Shown in pieces: positions 55,271 to 64,000 of a stretch of 64,000 nt of DNA. A model generated the notes under the pieces. That model was not told the origin of the DNA. It ran no database searches and was given only the letters and a program-made list of their open reading frames with translations. Positions within the stretch are counted from its first letter, which is position 1, and every line of letters begins with the position of its first letter. The DNA is taken from assembly GCF_003932895.1 (NCBI RefSeq), contig NZ_RQYW01000007.1:57218-121217 (forward strand). The letters run 5' to 3'. Source of the DNA: Leptotrichia sp. OH3620_COT-345 (GTDB lineage: Bacteria > Fusobacteriota > Fusobacteriia > Fusobacteriales > Leptotrichiaceae). The translations under genes and the position numbers were made by a program.

Positions 55271-55828
55271 TTAAATTTTTAATAATTCTTTTTCCTTTTT
55301 AGATAGTACTTCATCAATCGCAACAGTAAATTTATCAGTCATTTTTTGAACTTTATCTTCTCCTGACTTTAATTCATCTTCTGTAATTTCACCATCTTTT
55401 TCCAATTTTCTTATTTTATTATTCGCATCCTTTCTAACATTTCTTACAGCCACTTTACCTTCTTCGGCTTCTTTCTTTACAAGTTTTACATATTCTTTCC
55501 TACGATCTTCAGTTAATTCAGGAACTACGAGTCTTATAATTTTCCCGTCATTTGAAGGATTAAATCCTAAGTTTGCCTGTAAAATAACTTTTTCTATTGC
55601 AGGAATTATCGATTTATCCCAAGGATCTATTGTAAGCAATCTGGCTTCAGGAGCTGAAATCGTTCCTACCTGATTTAACGGTGTCATTACTCCGTATGCT
55701 TCCACACTTACTCCATCAAGCATTGAAACACTTGCTCTTCCTGCTCTCACATGTGAAAACTTTTCTTTTGTATTTTCTAAAGCTTTTTGCATTTTATCTT
55801 CTGTTTCTAATAAAATCTCCTCTAACAT
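55271..55828 (-). CDS. frr: Ribosome recycling factor
   Basis: 185 residues. KMQKALENTKEKFSHVRAGRASVSMLDGVSVEAYG at the start, IDPWDKSIIPAIEKVILQANLGFNPSNDGKIIRLVVPELTEDRRKEYVKLVKKEAEEGKVAVRNVRKDAN, and the final helix ending in ELLKI are all conserved. With EF-G it splits the post-termination ribosome. Confidence 0.98.
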   Translation of the reverse strand: MLEEILLETEDKMQKALENTKEKFSHVRAGRASVSMLDGVSVEAYGVMTPLNQVGTISAPEARLLTIDPWDKSIIPAIEKVILQANLGFNPSNDGKIIRLVVPELTEDRRKEYVKLVKKEAEEGKVAVRNVRKDANNKIRKLEKDGEITEDELKSGEDKVQKMTDKFTVAIDEVLSKKEKELLKI

Positions 55829-55957
55829 TTTACACCACCTTTAAATTATTTGTTTTATCTTATTATATACTTTATTTACAACAGTTACAACTAAAATTTA
55901 CAAAATTATTAAATTTTTTGAATTTTTATTTTACATTCTAATTATATTTCTTAACTT

Positions 55958-56671
55958 TTACTCGTTCACAACTAAAGTTCCTATATCTCCACCTTCAACC
56001 ATTTTCAGAATATTCCCTTCCTCAAGGGCATTGAAAACGATTATAGGCATTTTGTTTTCTTTACACAAAGAAAGTGCTGCCGTATCCATTACACCTAAAT
56101 TCTGAGAAATCGCTTCATCAAATGTTACTGTATCATATTTTACTGCATCACTGTATTTCATAGGATCCTTATTATAAATCCCTTCAACTTTAGTCCCTTT
56201 TGCAAGTATGTCGGCATTTATTTCCAATGCTCTTAATGCACCGCTTGAATCTGTAGTAAAATATGGATTTCCAGTCCCACCTGCGAATATTACAACTCTA
56301 CCTTTCTCCAAATGTCTTATTGCCCTTCTTCTTATAAAAGGTTCTGCTACCTGAGGCATCTGAATTGCTGTCAGAACTCTTGTAGGTATTCCGAAATGCT
56401 CTATTGCATTCTGGAGAGCAAGTCCATTCATAATAGTTGCAAGCATTCCCATAGTATCTCCCGTTACTCTGTCTACTCCCTTGGAAGTTCCCGTAGCTCC
56501 TCTAAATATATTTCCTCCTCCAATGACAATAGCTATTTCTGCTTTTTTATCATGAACTTCCTTTATCTGTCTCGCAAAACTTTCAAGAACTTCATCTGAA
56601 AAACCGAATTCTTTATTTCCTGCAAGAGCTTCACCACTTAATTTTAATAATATTCTTTTATATTTAAGCAT
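55958..56671 (-). CDS. pyrH: UMP kinase
   Basis: 237 residues of the amino-acid-kinase fold: LLKLSGEALAG, VIGGGNIFRG, DTMGMLATIMNGLALQNAIEHFG, VIFAGGTGNPYFTTDSSGALRALEINADILAKGTKVEG and VDTAALSLCKEN-type end. It phosphorylates UMP; bacterial PyrH is regulated by GTP and UTP. Between tsf and frr as in most bacteria. Confidence 0.98.
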   Translation of the reverse strand: MLKYKRILLKLSGEALAGNKEFGFSDEVLESFARQIKEVHDKKAEIAIVIGGGNIFRGATGTSKGVDRVTGDTMGMLATIMNGLALQNAIEHFGIPTRVLTAIQMPQVAEPFIRRRAIRHLEKGRVVIFAGGTGNPYFTTDSSGALRALEINADILAKGTKVEGIYNKDPMKYSDAVKYDTVTFDEAISQNLGVMDTAALSLCKENKMPIIVFNALEEGNILKMVEGGDIGTLVVNE

Positions 56672-56722
56672 TTTACAACCTCCTGAATTTCAAAAAAATA
56701 GAGGGATAAAATCCCCCTTTTT

Positions 56723-57607
56723 TTAATTTCCGGCTATTTGTGCAGCAACTTCTGCAGCAAAATCTACTTCGCTTTTTTCTATTCCTTCTCCAACTTTAAA
56801 TCTGTCGAAAGACACTATTGAAAGAGGGGCAACAAATTTTTCAATAGTTAAACTGTCATCTCTTACATATTTTTGGTTTACAAGACAATTTTCTTCATAG
56901 AATTTTCTCATTTTTCCTTCTAATATTTTTTCTACAATATTAGCAGGCTTTCCTTCCTGTTCAAGCTGATGTCTTGCTATTTCCTTTTCTCTTTCCAGAT
57001 CTTCGGCTGTTACTTGATTTGAATCAAGATATTTCGGATCCATAGCTGCTATATGCATAGCCACACCTCTCGCTTTTTCTATATTTTCGGATGTAGCCTC
57101 ACCTGTCATATTTACTAATACCCCTATTTTTCCACCTAAATGAATATAAGTTTCAACAAATCCGTCAGTTTTAACTAATTTTAATCTTCTTATATTCATA
57201 TTTTCACCGATTTTAGCTATTAATTCAGTTAATACATCTTCTATTTTTTTACCTTCCAGTTCCAATGCCTTCAATTCATCTTCACTTGTTACGTCATGAG
57301 TTAAAGATAATTCAACCAGTTTTTCTCCAAATGATTTAAATTCGTCATTTTTTGCAACAAAATCAGTTTCAGAATTAAATTCAAGGATAGCTCCTTTTTT
57401 TCTGTCTGCTGAAACAGCTCCGAATACAAGTCCTTCAGCTGCAATTCTTCCTGATTTTTTAGCAGCTTTTGCTATTCCTTTTTCTCTTAACCAGTCGATT
57501 GCTTTTTCTATATCTCCATTGTTTTCTTCCAATGCTTTTTTACAGTCAAGCATTCCTGCCCCGGTTCTTTCTCTTAGTTCTTTAATTAATGCTGTTGTAA
57601 CTGCCAT
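56723..57607 (-). CDS. tsf: Elongation factor Ts
   Basis: 294 residues. [51 protein letters not shown] is the conserved N-terminal domain; the [10 protein letters not shown] and core domain ([28 protein letters not shown]) follow. It releases GDP from EF-Tu. Normally directly after rpsB; here a TPR gene lies between them. Confidence 0.98.
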   Translation of the reverse strand: MAVTTALIKELRERTGAGMLDCKKALEENNGDIEKAIDWLREKGIAKAAKKSGRIAAEGLVFGAVSADRKKGAILEFNSETDFVAKNDEFKSFGEKLVELSLTHDVTSEDELKALELEGKKIEDVLTELIAKIGENMNIRRLKLVKTDGFVETYIHLGGKIGVLVNMTGEATSENIEKARGVAMHIAAMDPKYLDSNQVTAEDLEREKEIARHQLEQEGKPANIVEKILEGKMRKFYEENCLVNQKYVRDDSLTIEKFVAPLSIVSFDRFKVGEGIEKSEVDFAAEVAAQIAGN

Positions 57608-57634
57608 GTTACTTTCCTCCTAATTTTATTTATT

Positions 57635-58510
57635 TTACTTTTTTAATTCCAAATTTTCTATTTTTTTGAATAAATTTTTTACAAACTTAATATCATCAGA
57701 AAACTTTTCTTTTTCAGATGTTCCCATTAATTTTTTTGCCCATTTCTCTGCCTCTTCATAATTTTTAAGACCTTCATGGTACATTTCCGTCAGCATATAC
57801 TGTCCATTCATATCTCCTTTTCGGGCAAGAGGTATAAGTAATTTTTCCAATTTTTTATAATCTTTTTGATTTGTATATATATTATCCAGTACATATACAA
57901 TTTCTGTCATAGTTTCTATATTTTCTTCATCAAATTTCAACACTTCCAAGGTATATCTTTCTGCCATTTTATAATTTTTATCACCATGATAAAGAAGTAT
58001 TAGTCTTAACGTTGAATATTCATTTCCCATGATTGAAAATATCTTATGATCTCTAATCTGTCTAAGTCCTTCATGAAAACCGGATTTCAATCTTTCTATA
58101 TATTTTTTATATTTTTCCGGCATTTTCTTATTCAACTCTTCATACAGAAGAAACAGAGAATCCATTCCGGTACCTTCATTGCCCAATTCTATTGCTTTTA
58201 AATAATACTTTTCAACTTTTTTATAATTATTTAAATTATAATAGGAAATCCCTATCATCTTATAAGCATATTCATCTTCCGGATGTTTTTCAATATATTT
58301 TTTTAATAATATAATTAAATTTTTACGATCATTCTTTTGAGCTGAAGTTTCAAATTGTTTCTTAAAATCTGCTTTTTCTCTTAAATATCTATTCATAGAT
58401 TTTGCGTCTATTATATAATAACTATTTGTTTTTTGTATATCATTTTTATTCTGTTCAGCTAACGCACTGAAACTCCCTAATAAAAATAATCCGATTTAAA
58501 TTCTTTTCAT
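57635..58510 (-). pseudogene. Secreted TPR protein with a nonsense codon in its signal peptide
   Basis: The frame truly begins at ATG 58510 with an AAAAGG site: MKRI, then TAA (58498-58496), then IGLFLLGSFSALAEQNKND..., running in frame into the 253-codon ORF that starts at 58396. Joined it is 291 codons with a textbook signal peptide cut after ALA; the stop replaces a hydrophobic residue (TTA to TAA would be one base). Mature part has TPR-like helices (YAYKMIGISYYNLNNYKKVEKYYLKAIELG, ...NYKMAERYTLEVLKFDEENIETM). Without its signal the protein made from 58396 would stay in the cytoplasm. It is inserted between rpsB and tsf. Confidence 0.8.
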
Positions 58511-58697
58511 AATCCTTTTTGTCCTTTTACGTAATTTCAATTACAAAGTAATACTTTATTATAAAATTATTGTTCAGGCGGTAATTATACTATCAAATAA
58601 ATAACTGAAAAAACCCGATTAATAATATTATAAAACTGTATATATTATTTTAGAATCTAAATATTTTCAAAATAAAAATTATTATTTTTACGGGAAT

Positions 58698-58719
58698 AGG
58701 GGAATGATTTTATTCCCCT
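58698..58719 (-). terminator. Hairpin after rpsB
   Basis: AGGGGAAT (58698-58705) pairs perfectly with ATTCCCCT (58712-58719). On the minus strand it is followed by AUUCCCGUAAAAAU, so it lacks a clean U-run; partial terminator or processing stem between rpsB and the downstream genes. Confidence 0.5.
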
Positions 58720-58736
58720 GTTATTTATTAATTTTA

Positions 58737-59540
58737 TTATGCTTCTGTATTTTCTTCATTAACTTCTTCAACTGTTTCTTTTATTACTACTTCTTCAGAA
58801 AAGTCTTCATCTACTGAAACTTCCAATTCCTGTTCACTGTCAACAAATCCTTCTACTCCACCGTTTCCTTCTACCGCAGCATTTGCAATAACCTGTGCAA
58901 ATAACTTAACTGATCTTATTGCATCATCATTTGCAGGTATTTTATAAGTTACAAGTTCAGGATCCACATTGGTATCGATTAATGCGATTACAGGTATTCC
59001 TAATTTTTTTGCTTCTTCAAGTGCTAAAAATTCTTTTTTGATATCTACAACGAATAATGCTGCAGGAAGTTTACTCATATTTTTAATTCCACCAATATTT
59101 TTAGACAATTTTGCCATTTCTTTTCTTAACAATCCTGCTTCTTTTTTAGTATATGCTGTATCAAGAGTTCCGTCAGCATCCATTTCTTCAAGCTCTTTCA
59201 ATCTCTTTACTCTTGTTTTTATAGTGTTTAAGTTAGTAAGAAGTCCTCCAAGCCATCTATGGTTAACATAAAATCCTCCTGCTCTTTCTGCTTCTTCTTT
59301 TATAGCTTCTTGTGCCTGTTTTTTAGTTCCTACAAAAAGTACTTTGCCTCCGTTTTCAGAAATTTCTCTTACAAATTCATAAGCTCTTTCTGTAGCTGAT
59401 AAAGTCTGATGTAAATCCAATATGTGGATTCCGTTTCTTTCTGTAAAAATATAAGGCTTCATTTTAGGATTCCATCTTTTTGCCTGATGACCGAAATGTG
59501 CCCCTACTTCTAATAATTGTTTCATTGTGATTACTGCCAT
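58737..59540 (-). CDS. rpsB: 30S ribosomal protein S2
   Basis: 267 residues. [92 protein letters not shown], and [32 protein letters not shown] are universal S2 motifs. The C-terminus has an acidic tail of about 35 residues ([16 protein letters not shown]...). AGGAGG precedes the ATG. First gene of the cluster, behind its own promoter and a structured leader. Confidence 0.98.
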   Translation of the reverse strand: MAVITMKQLLEVGAHFGHQAKRWNPKMKPYIFTERNGIHILDLHQTLSATERAYEFVREISENGGKVLFVGTKKQAQEAIKEEAERAGGFYVNHRWLGGLLTNLNTIKTRVKRLKELEEMDADGTLDTAYTKKEAGLLRKEMAKLSKNIGGIKNMSKLPAALFVVDIKKEFLALEEAKKLGIPVIALIDTNVDPELVTYKIPANDDAIRSVKLFAQVIANAAVEGNGGVEGFVDSEQELEVSVDEDFSEEVVIKETVEEVNEENTEA

Positions 59541-59581
59541 GTGTTTCCTCCTATTTTATTTTGGTTTTTCTCCCACTTATC

Positions 59582-59623
59582 TCTAAAAACAGATTACCTG
59601 TCAGGTAACACCCTATTTTTAGA
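59582..59623 (-). promoter_or_regulatory. Structured rpsB leader, candidate S2 autoregulatory element
   Basis: Minus-strand RNA: UCUAAAAAUAG (59623-59613) pairs over 11 bases with CUGUUUUUAGA (59592-59582), one wobble; inside, UUACC pairs with GGUAA around UGACA, leaving an asymmetric GGUG/AU internal loop. It lies 41 bases before the rpsB start and downstream of the promoter. No U-run follows, so control would be translational. Confidence 0.65.
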
Positions 59624-59652
59624 TAAAACAAAGTGTGATTTATAATCAGGTT

Positions 59653-59681
59653 ATTTTATCATTTTTTATATTCATTGTCAA
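59653..59681 (-). promoter_or_regulatory. Promoter of the rpsB-tsf cluster
   Basis: Perfect TTGACA (59681-59676), 17 bases, TAAAAT (59658-59653). Leader of about 105 bases. Confidence 0.82.
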
Positions 59682-59709
59682 TGCGGTTCATATTTATTTT
59701 ATATAGAAA

Positions 59710-59733
59710 AAAGAGAGTTAAAAAACTCTCTTT
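59710..59733 (-). terminator. Terminator after the first porin gene
   Basis: AAAGAGAGTT (59710-59719), four-base loop, AACTCTCTTT (59724-59733), then T-run on the minus strand. Confidence 0.88.
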
Positions 59734-59788
59734 AATATATTTTCGATAAATTTATCATCTAAAATCGGATTTGTATTTTTTCCAATAT

Positions 59789-60889
59789 CTATTTTGTTGT
59801 CAAGCCTATGCTTAATCCTGCTCTTAATTCATTAATTTCTATTGTTTTTCTTCCTGACTTATCTTTTGCAGTTTCTTTATGTACAGGTCTGTATCTTACA
59901 TAAGGATTAATTGTAACTTTTCCTACTCCAGTTTCAAATTCTTTTTTATAATGTAAGTCTGTCCATACTGAGAAATAATTGTAATAACCATTTATCGCTG
60001 TATATTTTTCCCACTCATTATCTACTGTAAGTTTACCATAAAATCCTGCGAATGAAGGTGTAGTATAATGAACTGCTGTATAGTAATCAATATAAACATT
60101 TGATTTAGCTTCTTTTCCTGTTCCGCTTACCTTTCCTTTTGCATCTCTGAAGTGATGTATTAAATCAACATTATATCCGATTTTCCCGATATTTCCTTCA
60201 TAAATTTTTCCGCTTGTACTTAAATCCAGGTTTAATCCCCAACCGTCAGCTTTATTATTTACAAAGTCTGAACCGCTGAAATGATAATCTCCTGATTTAT
60301 TTCCATTTATATTGAAATATACTCCTTGAAATGTTGTAGAAATTTTTTGACCGAATACAGTTACATCAAATGAAGGACCAAAATATATCTCATTTAAAAT
60401 TCCTTTAGTACGTGATGTTCCTTTAAGACTTTCACTACCTGTTAAAGGATCTATTTTCTGTCTGTTTGTATCACTTATCCAACCAAATACTGTGTTAGTG
60501 TCTAGTGCTCCCAGTTTTACATTTTTACTTATTTCCAATTTTGTATACCAGTTTTCTCTTTTGTTATAAGTTCCTAATGCAGTTATTTTATTATTTTTAA
60601 AATTGTTTCTGTTAGTATCATTATCATGTCTAATAAGGAAACTTGCATTAAGTCCCCATTCATCAACTAAACCGAATTCTCCCGATACTATTTTTCTCCA
60701 TCTTGTTCTTGCTCTGTTATTTTTCTTAAATCCCGCATTTCCTATTCCGTTAGCTTTATCTCCATCTCTATCTTGCCAACCTTGTCTTAATTCATTTGTT
60801 ACTTTTATACTTTTTAAAACATCCTGATCAGCTGAAACTATTCCTGATACGGCTAATGTTAAAGCTAATAATCCTAACACTTTTTTCAT
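59789..60889 (-). CDS. Outer-membrane beta-barrel protein (porin-like), paralogue 1
   Basis: 366 residues. Signal peptide MKKVLGLLALTLAVSGIVSA|DQD. The rest is strand-loop repeats with alternating aromatic and polar residues (TNELRQGWQDRDGD, RARTRWRKIVSGEFGLVDEWGLNASFLIRHDNDTNR, FGPSFDVTVFGQKISTTFQGVYFNINGN, YTTPSFAGFYGKLTVDNEWEKYTAI), ending in AGLSIGLTTK. Fits a 12-to-14-strand barrel of KdgM/FomA-like size; no pore specificity can be inferred. Strong own promoter and terminator imply abundant expression. Paralogue at 61478 is about half identical over the whole length. Confidence 0.9.
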   Translation of the reverse strand: MKKVLGLLALTLAVSGIVSADQDVLKSIKVTNELRQGWQDRDGDKANGIGNAGFKKNNRARTRWRKIVSGEFGLVDEWGLNASFLIRHDNDTNRNNFKNNKITALGTYNKRENWYTKLEISKNVKLGALDTNTVFGWISDTNRQKIDPLTGSESLKGTSRTKGILNEIYFGPSFDVTVFGQKISTTFQGVYFNINGNKSGDYHFSGSDFVNNKADGWGLNLDLSTSGKIYEGNIGKIGYNVDLIHHFRDAKGKVSGTGKEAKSNVYIDYYTAVHYTTPSFAGFYGKLTVDNEWEKYTAINGYYNYFSVWTDLHYKKEFETGVGKVTINPYVRYRPVHKETAKDKSGRKTIEINELRAGLSIGLTTK

Positions 60890-60976
60890 AATTCCTCCTA
60901 AATTATTTGTTAATATTTTTTATCCATACATATATTACACTAATCATTAAAGTATAATATTATATATTCAATATAC

Positions 60977-61004
60977 ATTATACCTCATTTTTTTATTTTG
61001 TCAA
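60977..61004 (-). promoter_or_regulatory. Promoter of the first porin gene
   Basis: Perfect TTGACA (61004-60999), 16 bases, perfect TATAAT (60982-60977), giving an approximately 80-base leader. Confidence 0.8.
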
Positions 61005-61440
61005 GGAAAATTATAAAAAAATTTTAAGGATAAAAAAAGGAAACTTAATAAACATTTCAAAATTAACTTATAAAAAATTTGATAAAAAATTTTCAACAAA
61101 AGTTCTTTTATATTCAACTTTTTTTCATAAAGACTTTTTACTACCTCTAAATTTCCTTTATTGACTATAGAATTTTTAATATTTAATAATATAAATTCCG
61201 GAACTTTTTATATACATTTCACTTTTATGATTCCTACTATTCTATAATTTAATTACACTTTCACTTAAAACTATTTCTATTACTTTTAGTCCTCTTCAAT
61301 ATTCAAATTTTATAAAATATAAAAAACAGTGAATCTCTATATTTTTATATTGAAAAGATATTTTTGAACATAGTAAAATTTAAATTAAAATGCTTTTTGA
61401 TCGAACTTTTTTATAAAAAAATTCAGATATATTTTAACAA
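61005..61440. other. AT-rich spacer between the two porin genes
   Basis: About 435 bases; no ORF or stable structure. A TTGACT near 61162 on the plus strand is not followed by a good -10. Confidence 0.4.
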
Positions 61441-61468
61441 AAAAAGAGAGAAAATTTCCCTCTTTTTT
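61441..61468 (-). terminator. Terminator after the second porin gene
   Basis: AAAAAGAGAGAAA against TTTCCCTCTTTTT (one wobble on the minus strand) with a T-run. Confidence 0.85.
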
Positions 61469-61477
61469 ATATTTTTA

Positions 61478-62560
61478 CTATTTAACTGTTAATCCTACGC
61501 TTACTCCTGCTCTGAATTCATTAGTTTCAGTAGTTACCTTTTTGTTATCTTTATTGTGTTTATTATATTCAGTTTCTCTATGTAACGGTCTGTACTTAAT
61601 GAAAGGATTTACTGAAACTTCTCCTACTGCAGTATCAAAAGCAGCTTTATATCCTGCATTTGTCCAGATTGAGAATTCATTTTTGTATCCACTTACCGCT
61701 GTATGCTTTTCCCATTCATTTTCCATATTTATTTGTCCATAGAATCCTGCAAATGAAGGAGTTGTGTAAGTAGCTCCTGTTATATAATCCAAGTAAACAC
61801 TTGACTTAGCTTCTTTATCAGTAGCTGCAAGTTTTCCTTTAGGATCTCTTAATTTATGATTTAATTCAACATAATAGTCAACTTTTCCTAAATTTCCTTC
61901 ATAAATTTTCCCGTCAGTTGCAAAATCAGCATTTAATCCCCAACCGTCAGTTTTTCCTCTTTGGAAATCTCTACCATCTGCATAATAATCAGCAGATTTT
62001 TTACCATTACTGTTAAAGTAAACCGCTTGTAATGTAGTAGATATATTTTGTCCTAATACTGATATTCCGAAAGTAGGTCCAACATAAATTTCATTTGAAA
62101 TTCCCGTTGTAGTTTTATGAGTATCCTTTGTACCTTCTTGTGAAGACTTATGAGTCCATCCTAAAACAGTTTTAGTTTCAAGAGAACCTATATTAAGTGC
62201 TTTTCCTAATTCAAAATTAGTTTCCCATCCACCTTTTCTTATATCAGATACTACATTTTCACCATTTGCATTGTAAGCATAGAATCTGTCACTATCTTTC
62301 TGGATTTTAAATTTTGCATCCAATCCCCATTCGTCATTTAATCCGAGTTCTCCAGATACAACATTTCTCCATCTTAATCTTACCTTATTTCTTTTTTTGA
62401 AACCTGCATTTCCTATTAAATTAGCATCTTTTCCATCTTTATCAGTCCAAGTCTGTCTTAATTCTGAAGTTGCTTTTATGCTTTTCAGAACATCCTGGTC
62501 AGCAGAAGCTATTCCGGATACAGCTAATGTTAATGCTAATAATCCTAACAATTTTTTCAT
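61478..62560 (-). CDS. Outer-membrane beta-barrel protein (porin-like), paralogue 2
   Basis: 360 residues. Signal peptide MKKLLGLLALTLAVSGIASA|DQD, nearly identical to paralogue 1. Shared blocks include DQDVLKSIK-T-ELRQ-W-D-DG, NAGFKK-NR-R-RWR-VSGE-GL-DEWGL, ISTTLQAVYFNSNGKKSADY and TTPSFAGFYGQINMENEWEKHTAV. Loops differ much more than strands, consistent with surface-exposed regions under diversifying selection. Ends AGVSVGLTVK without the terminal Phe usual for Proteobacteria. Own promoter and terminator. Confidence 0.9.
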   Translation of the reverse strand: MKKLLGLLALTLAVSGIASADQDVLKSIKATSELRQTWTDKDGKDANLIGNAGFKKRNKVRLRWRNVVSGELGLNDEWGLDAKFKIQKDSDRFYAYNANGENVVSDIRKGGWETNFELGKALNIGSLETKTVLGWTHKSSQEGTKDTHKTTTGISNEIYVGPTFGISVLGQNISTTLQAVYFNSNGKKSADYYADGRDFQRGKTDGWGLNADFATDGKIYEGNLGKVDYYVELNHKLRDPKGKLAATDKEAKSSVYLDYITGATYTTPSFAGFYGQINMENEWEKHTAVSGYKNEFSIWTNAGYKAAFDTAVGEVSVNPFIKYRPLHRETEYNKHNKDNKKVTTETNEFRAGVSVGLTVK

Positions 62561-62618
62561 AACTTTTCCTCCTAAAATTTTCGTTTTAAAATTTATTACT
62601 TTCTAACAACCTATCGGT

Positions 62619-62647
62619 ATTCTAACATAATAGAAAGTTTTTGTAAA
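62619..62647 (-). promoter_or_regulatory. Promoter of the second porin gene
   Basis: TTTACA (62647-62642), 17 bases, TAGAAT (62624-62619), about 58 bases before the start codon. Confidence 0.65.
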
Positions 62648-62820
62648 GTTTTTTTTGACTTTTTCCTTATTTTACAACATAATATAATTGTTCCGATATT
62701 TCTCTTTCCATTTGATTAATCCCTTTAAATACAGCTACTCAACATTTTTTATATATTTATATATAAATAAAAAGAATATATCTCAATAAACATAATCATA
62801 AATAAAATATATTGGAATAT

Positions 62821-63252
62821 TTATTTTTTAACTACTCTACTTCCTGCGCCGCTTATAGATACTGAAGCTTTTCCTGATTTTGTAAGAGCTGTTTTATAAT
62901 ATACTACGTTTGATGCTCCCTGTATTCTTATACTCTTTACAGATTCGACATTTACAGTATTCCCTGCTCCTCTTATTGTTATTGAAGAAACTTTTCCTTT
63001 TATTGTAAGTGTATTTGATGCCCCCTGTATTATAACAGCTTCTCCGTTTAAAGTTACAGTTTTATTGTTTGATGCTCCCTGTATTATATAGTTTTCACCA
63101 TCTCTTTTAACACTTCCCGAACCTCCACCAATATCATCTCCTATATCTCCTACAGACGGTGTAGGAATTTTTACATTAATTATTCCCCCTAGATTTATTG
63201 ATGTTGCATTTATGATTCCTGTAATAAAAAATAGAGTTATTATTTTTTTCAT
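62821..63252 (-). CDS. Secreted DUF3060-like beta-helix protein, paralogue 2
   Basis: 143 residues. Signal peptide MKKIITLFFITGIINATS, a Gly-rich linker, then four short repeats of about 20 residues, each with an xIxGASNxVxxxG core: IIQGASNNKTVTLNG, IIQGASNTLTIKGK, IRGAGNTVNVES, IQGASNVVYYK. These form a small right-handed beta-helix as in DUF3060. Cys is absent. Paralogous and adjacent to the next gene (25-base gap), clearly a tandem duplication. Envelope role unknown. Confidence 0.85.
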   Translation of the reverse strand: MKKIITLFFITGIINATSINLGGIINVKIPTPSVGDIGDDIGGGSGSVKRDGENYIIQGASNNKTVTLNGEAVIIQGASNTLTIKGKVSSITIRGAGNTVNVESVKSIRIQGASNVVYYKTALTKSGKASVSISGAGSRVVKK

Positions 63253-63277
63253 ATTTCCCTCCTAATATTTTAAATAA

Positions 63278-63718
63278 TTATTTTTTATAAACTTCACTTC
63301 CCGCACCGCTTATATCCATGTAAGGTAACTCTCCCGTCAAACTTTTTTCATAAATCACAGTATTTGCAGCTCCTTCAATGACAATATTCCCCACTGTTTC
63401 CACATTAACCGTATTGGAAGCCCCTTTTATTATAATTGAAGAGGCTTTTCCTTTTATTGTAAGTTTATTGGAAGAACCGATTATTTCCACAGTTTCTCCA
63501 TTTAACTTAACTGTTTTATTATTATTTGTTCCGTTTACTACATACTTTCCTTTTTCTTTTCCTACTTTTCCGGTTGAACCTGTGGGAATTTTAATAGTTG
63601 TACCTACACCTACACTTACAGGACCGATAGGAACACCCACTCCTATGCCTATACCTGTACATGACATAATTAAAATTGAAACTACTCCTATAAACAAAAT
63701 ATTTTTTATTTTTCTCAT
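63278..63718 (-). CDS. DUF3060-like beta-helix lipoprotein, paralogue 1
   Basis: 146 residues. Unlike its neighbour it has a lipobox (LIMSC, Cys20) and so is predicted lipidated. Same repeats: YVVNGTNNNKTVKLNG, EIIGSSNKLTIKGK, IIKGASNTVNVET, IVIEGAANTVIYEK, ending MDISGAGSEVYKK. A strong AAGGAG lies about 35 bases upstream of the ATG, too far, leaving only a weak AAAGAG; no other in-frame start codon is available. Follows the tuf terminator. Confidence 0.84.
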   Translation of the reverse strand: MRKIKNILFIGVVSILIMSCTGIGIGVGVPIGPVSVGVGTTIKIPTGSTGKVGKEKGKYVVNGTNNNKTVKLNGETVEIIGSSNKLTIKGKASSIIIKGASNTVNVETVGNIVIEGAANTVIYEKSLTGELPYMDISGAGSEVYKK

Positions 63719-63805
63719 CTCTTTGCAGATTATTTGTAATTATTCTGCTTCTCCTTTCTATAAATTTCATAAATTTATAACTAAGTTACATATATTTTTA
63801 TAAAT

Positions 63806-63876
63806 AAAAAATAGTGCGGTCTAAAATTGAATATTCAGTATGGAATATTATAATTTATATGACCAACACTATTTTC
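63806..63876 (-). terminator. Terminator after tuf
   Basis: AAAATAGTG(T)TGGTC on the tuf side pairs with GACC(G)CACTATTTT on the far side; the loop contains a second palindrome GAATATTC. Ends with a T-run on the minus strand. About 30 bases after the tuf stop. Confidence 0.75.
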
Positions 63877-63906
63877 CTCATTATTTAAAACAGTTGTTTC
63901 AATTTA

Positions 63907-64000
63907 TTACTTAACGATAGTAGCAACAACTCCTGAAGCTACTGTTCTTCCACCTTCTCTTATGGCAAATCTCAGTCCTTCTTCCATCGCAATAGGATGT
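63907..64000 (-). CDS. tuf: Elongation factor Tu, C-terminal end (partial)
   Basis: Minus-strand codons from the window edge read [17 protein letters not shown] then [13 protein letters not shown] and TAA (63909-63907). This is the end of EF-Tu domain III. It is cut by the window edge. Confidence 0.97.
   Translation of the reverse strand, partial: HPIAMEEGLRFAIREGGRTVASGVVATIVK

Overview
The window looks like a chromosomal segment of a very AT-rich, Gram-negative member of the Fusobacteriota, most likely Leptotrichiaceae (Leptotrichia-like). The grounds are the combination of a glmS ribozyme and strong AGGAGG ribosome-binding sites with an outer membrane (OmpA lipoprotein, two paralogous beta-barrel porins, an opacity-like barrel), many TPR proteins, and a split transketolase. 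This is inference from gene content; no 16S gene is present. Nearly all genes lie on the minus strand. I saw no rRNA, tRNA, CRISPR array, intact insertion sequence or phage gene.

Region by region. 1-13 kb: end of an ABC exporter, CorA-type transporter, mnmA, a TetR regulator, nrnA-SPOR-mtnN and a lipoprotein, then glmS behind a clear glmS ribozyme with its own promoter. 13-25 kb: a branched-chain amino acid region (minus-strand order ilvD-ilvA-ilvB-ilvN ... ilvC). The leucine branch that once lay inside it is wrecked: leuA is a full-length but frameshifted and stop-ridden relic, and leuC/leuB survive only as two fused fragments. Ile/Val synthesis looks intact, so this strain is probably a leucine auxotroph unless leu genes exist elsewhere. 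Upstream of ilvD is a convincing attenuator: a promoter, a strong ribosome-binding site, a 50-codon ORF with 16 Leu/Ile/Val codons in its first 22, an intrinsic terminator, and an 11-nt perfect antiterminator match between the ORF and the terminator's 5' arm. I regard this as the most interesting regulatory system in the window. 25-34 kb: Nudix-Nif3/CutA-like fusion, DUF1294, OmpA lipoprotein, Dus, B3/4 editing-like protein, guaB and YitT. 34-43 kb: pepT, an EnvC-like/FtsX division pair, split transketolase with a GPH sugar transporter, an alpha/beta hydrolase and tmcAL.

43-54 kb: a probable new small RNA (promoter, hairpin, terminator) upstream of tmcAL, then cupin, HAD phosphatase, outer-membrane barrel, DUF7916-like protein, DUF2207/LemA pair, engB, an LCP protein, coaE and a large TPR protein. 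54-60 kb: the translation cluster rpsB-(TPR)-tsf-pyrH-frr followed by mreB; rpsB has a structured leader that may be an autoregulatory element. 60-64 kb: two paralogous porins, two paralogous DUF3060 proteins and the 3' end of tuf.

Three kinds of gene decay stand out: the leucine genes, a DUF6176-family gene whose expected Trp codon is TGA, and a TPR gene between rpsB and tsf with a TAA in its signal peptide. The last two are single-base lesions and could be real nonsense mutations or sequence errors.
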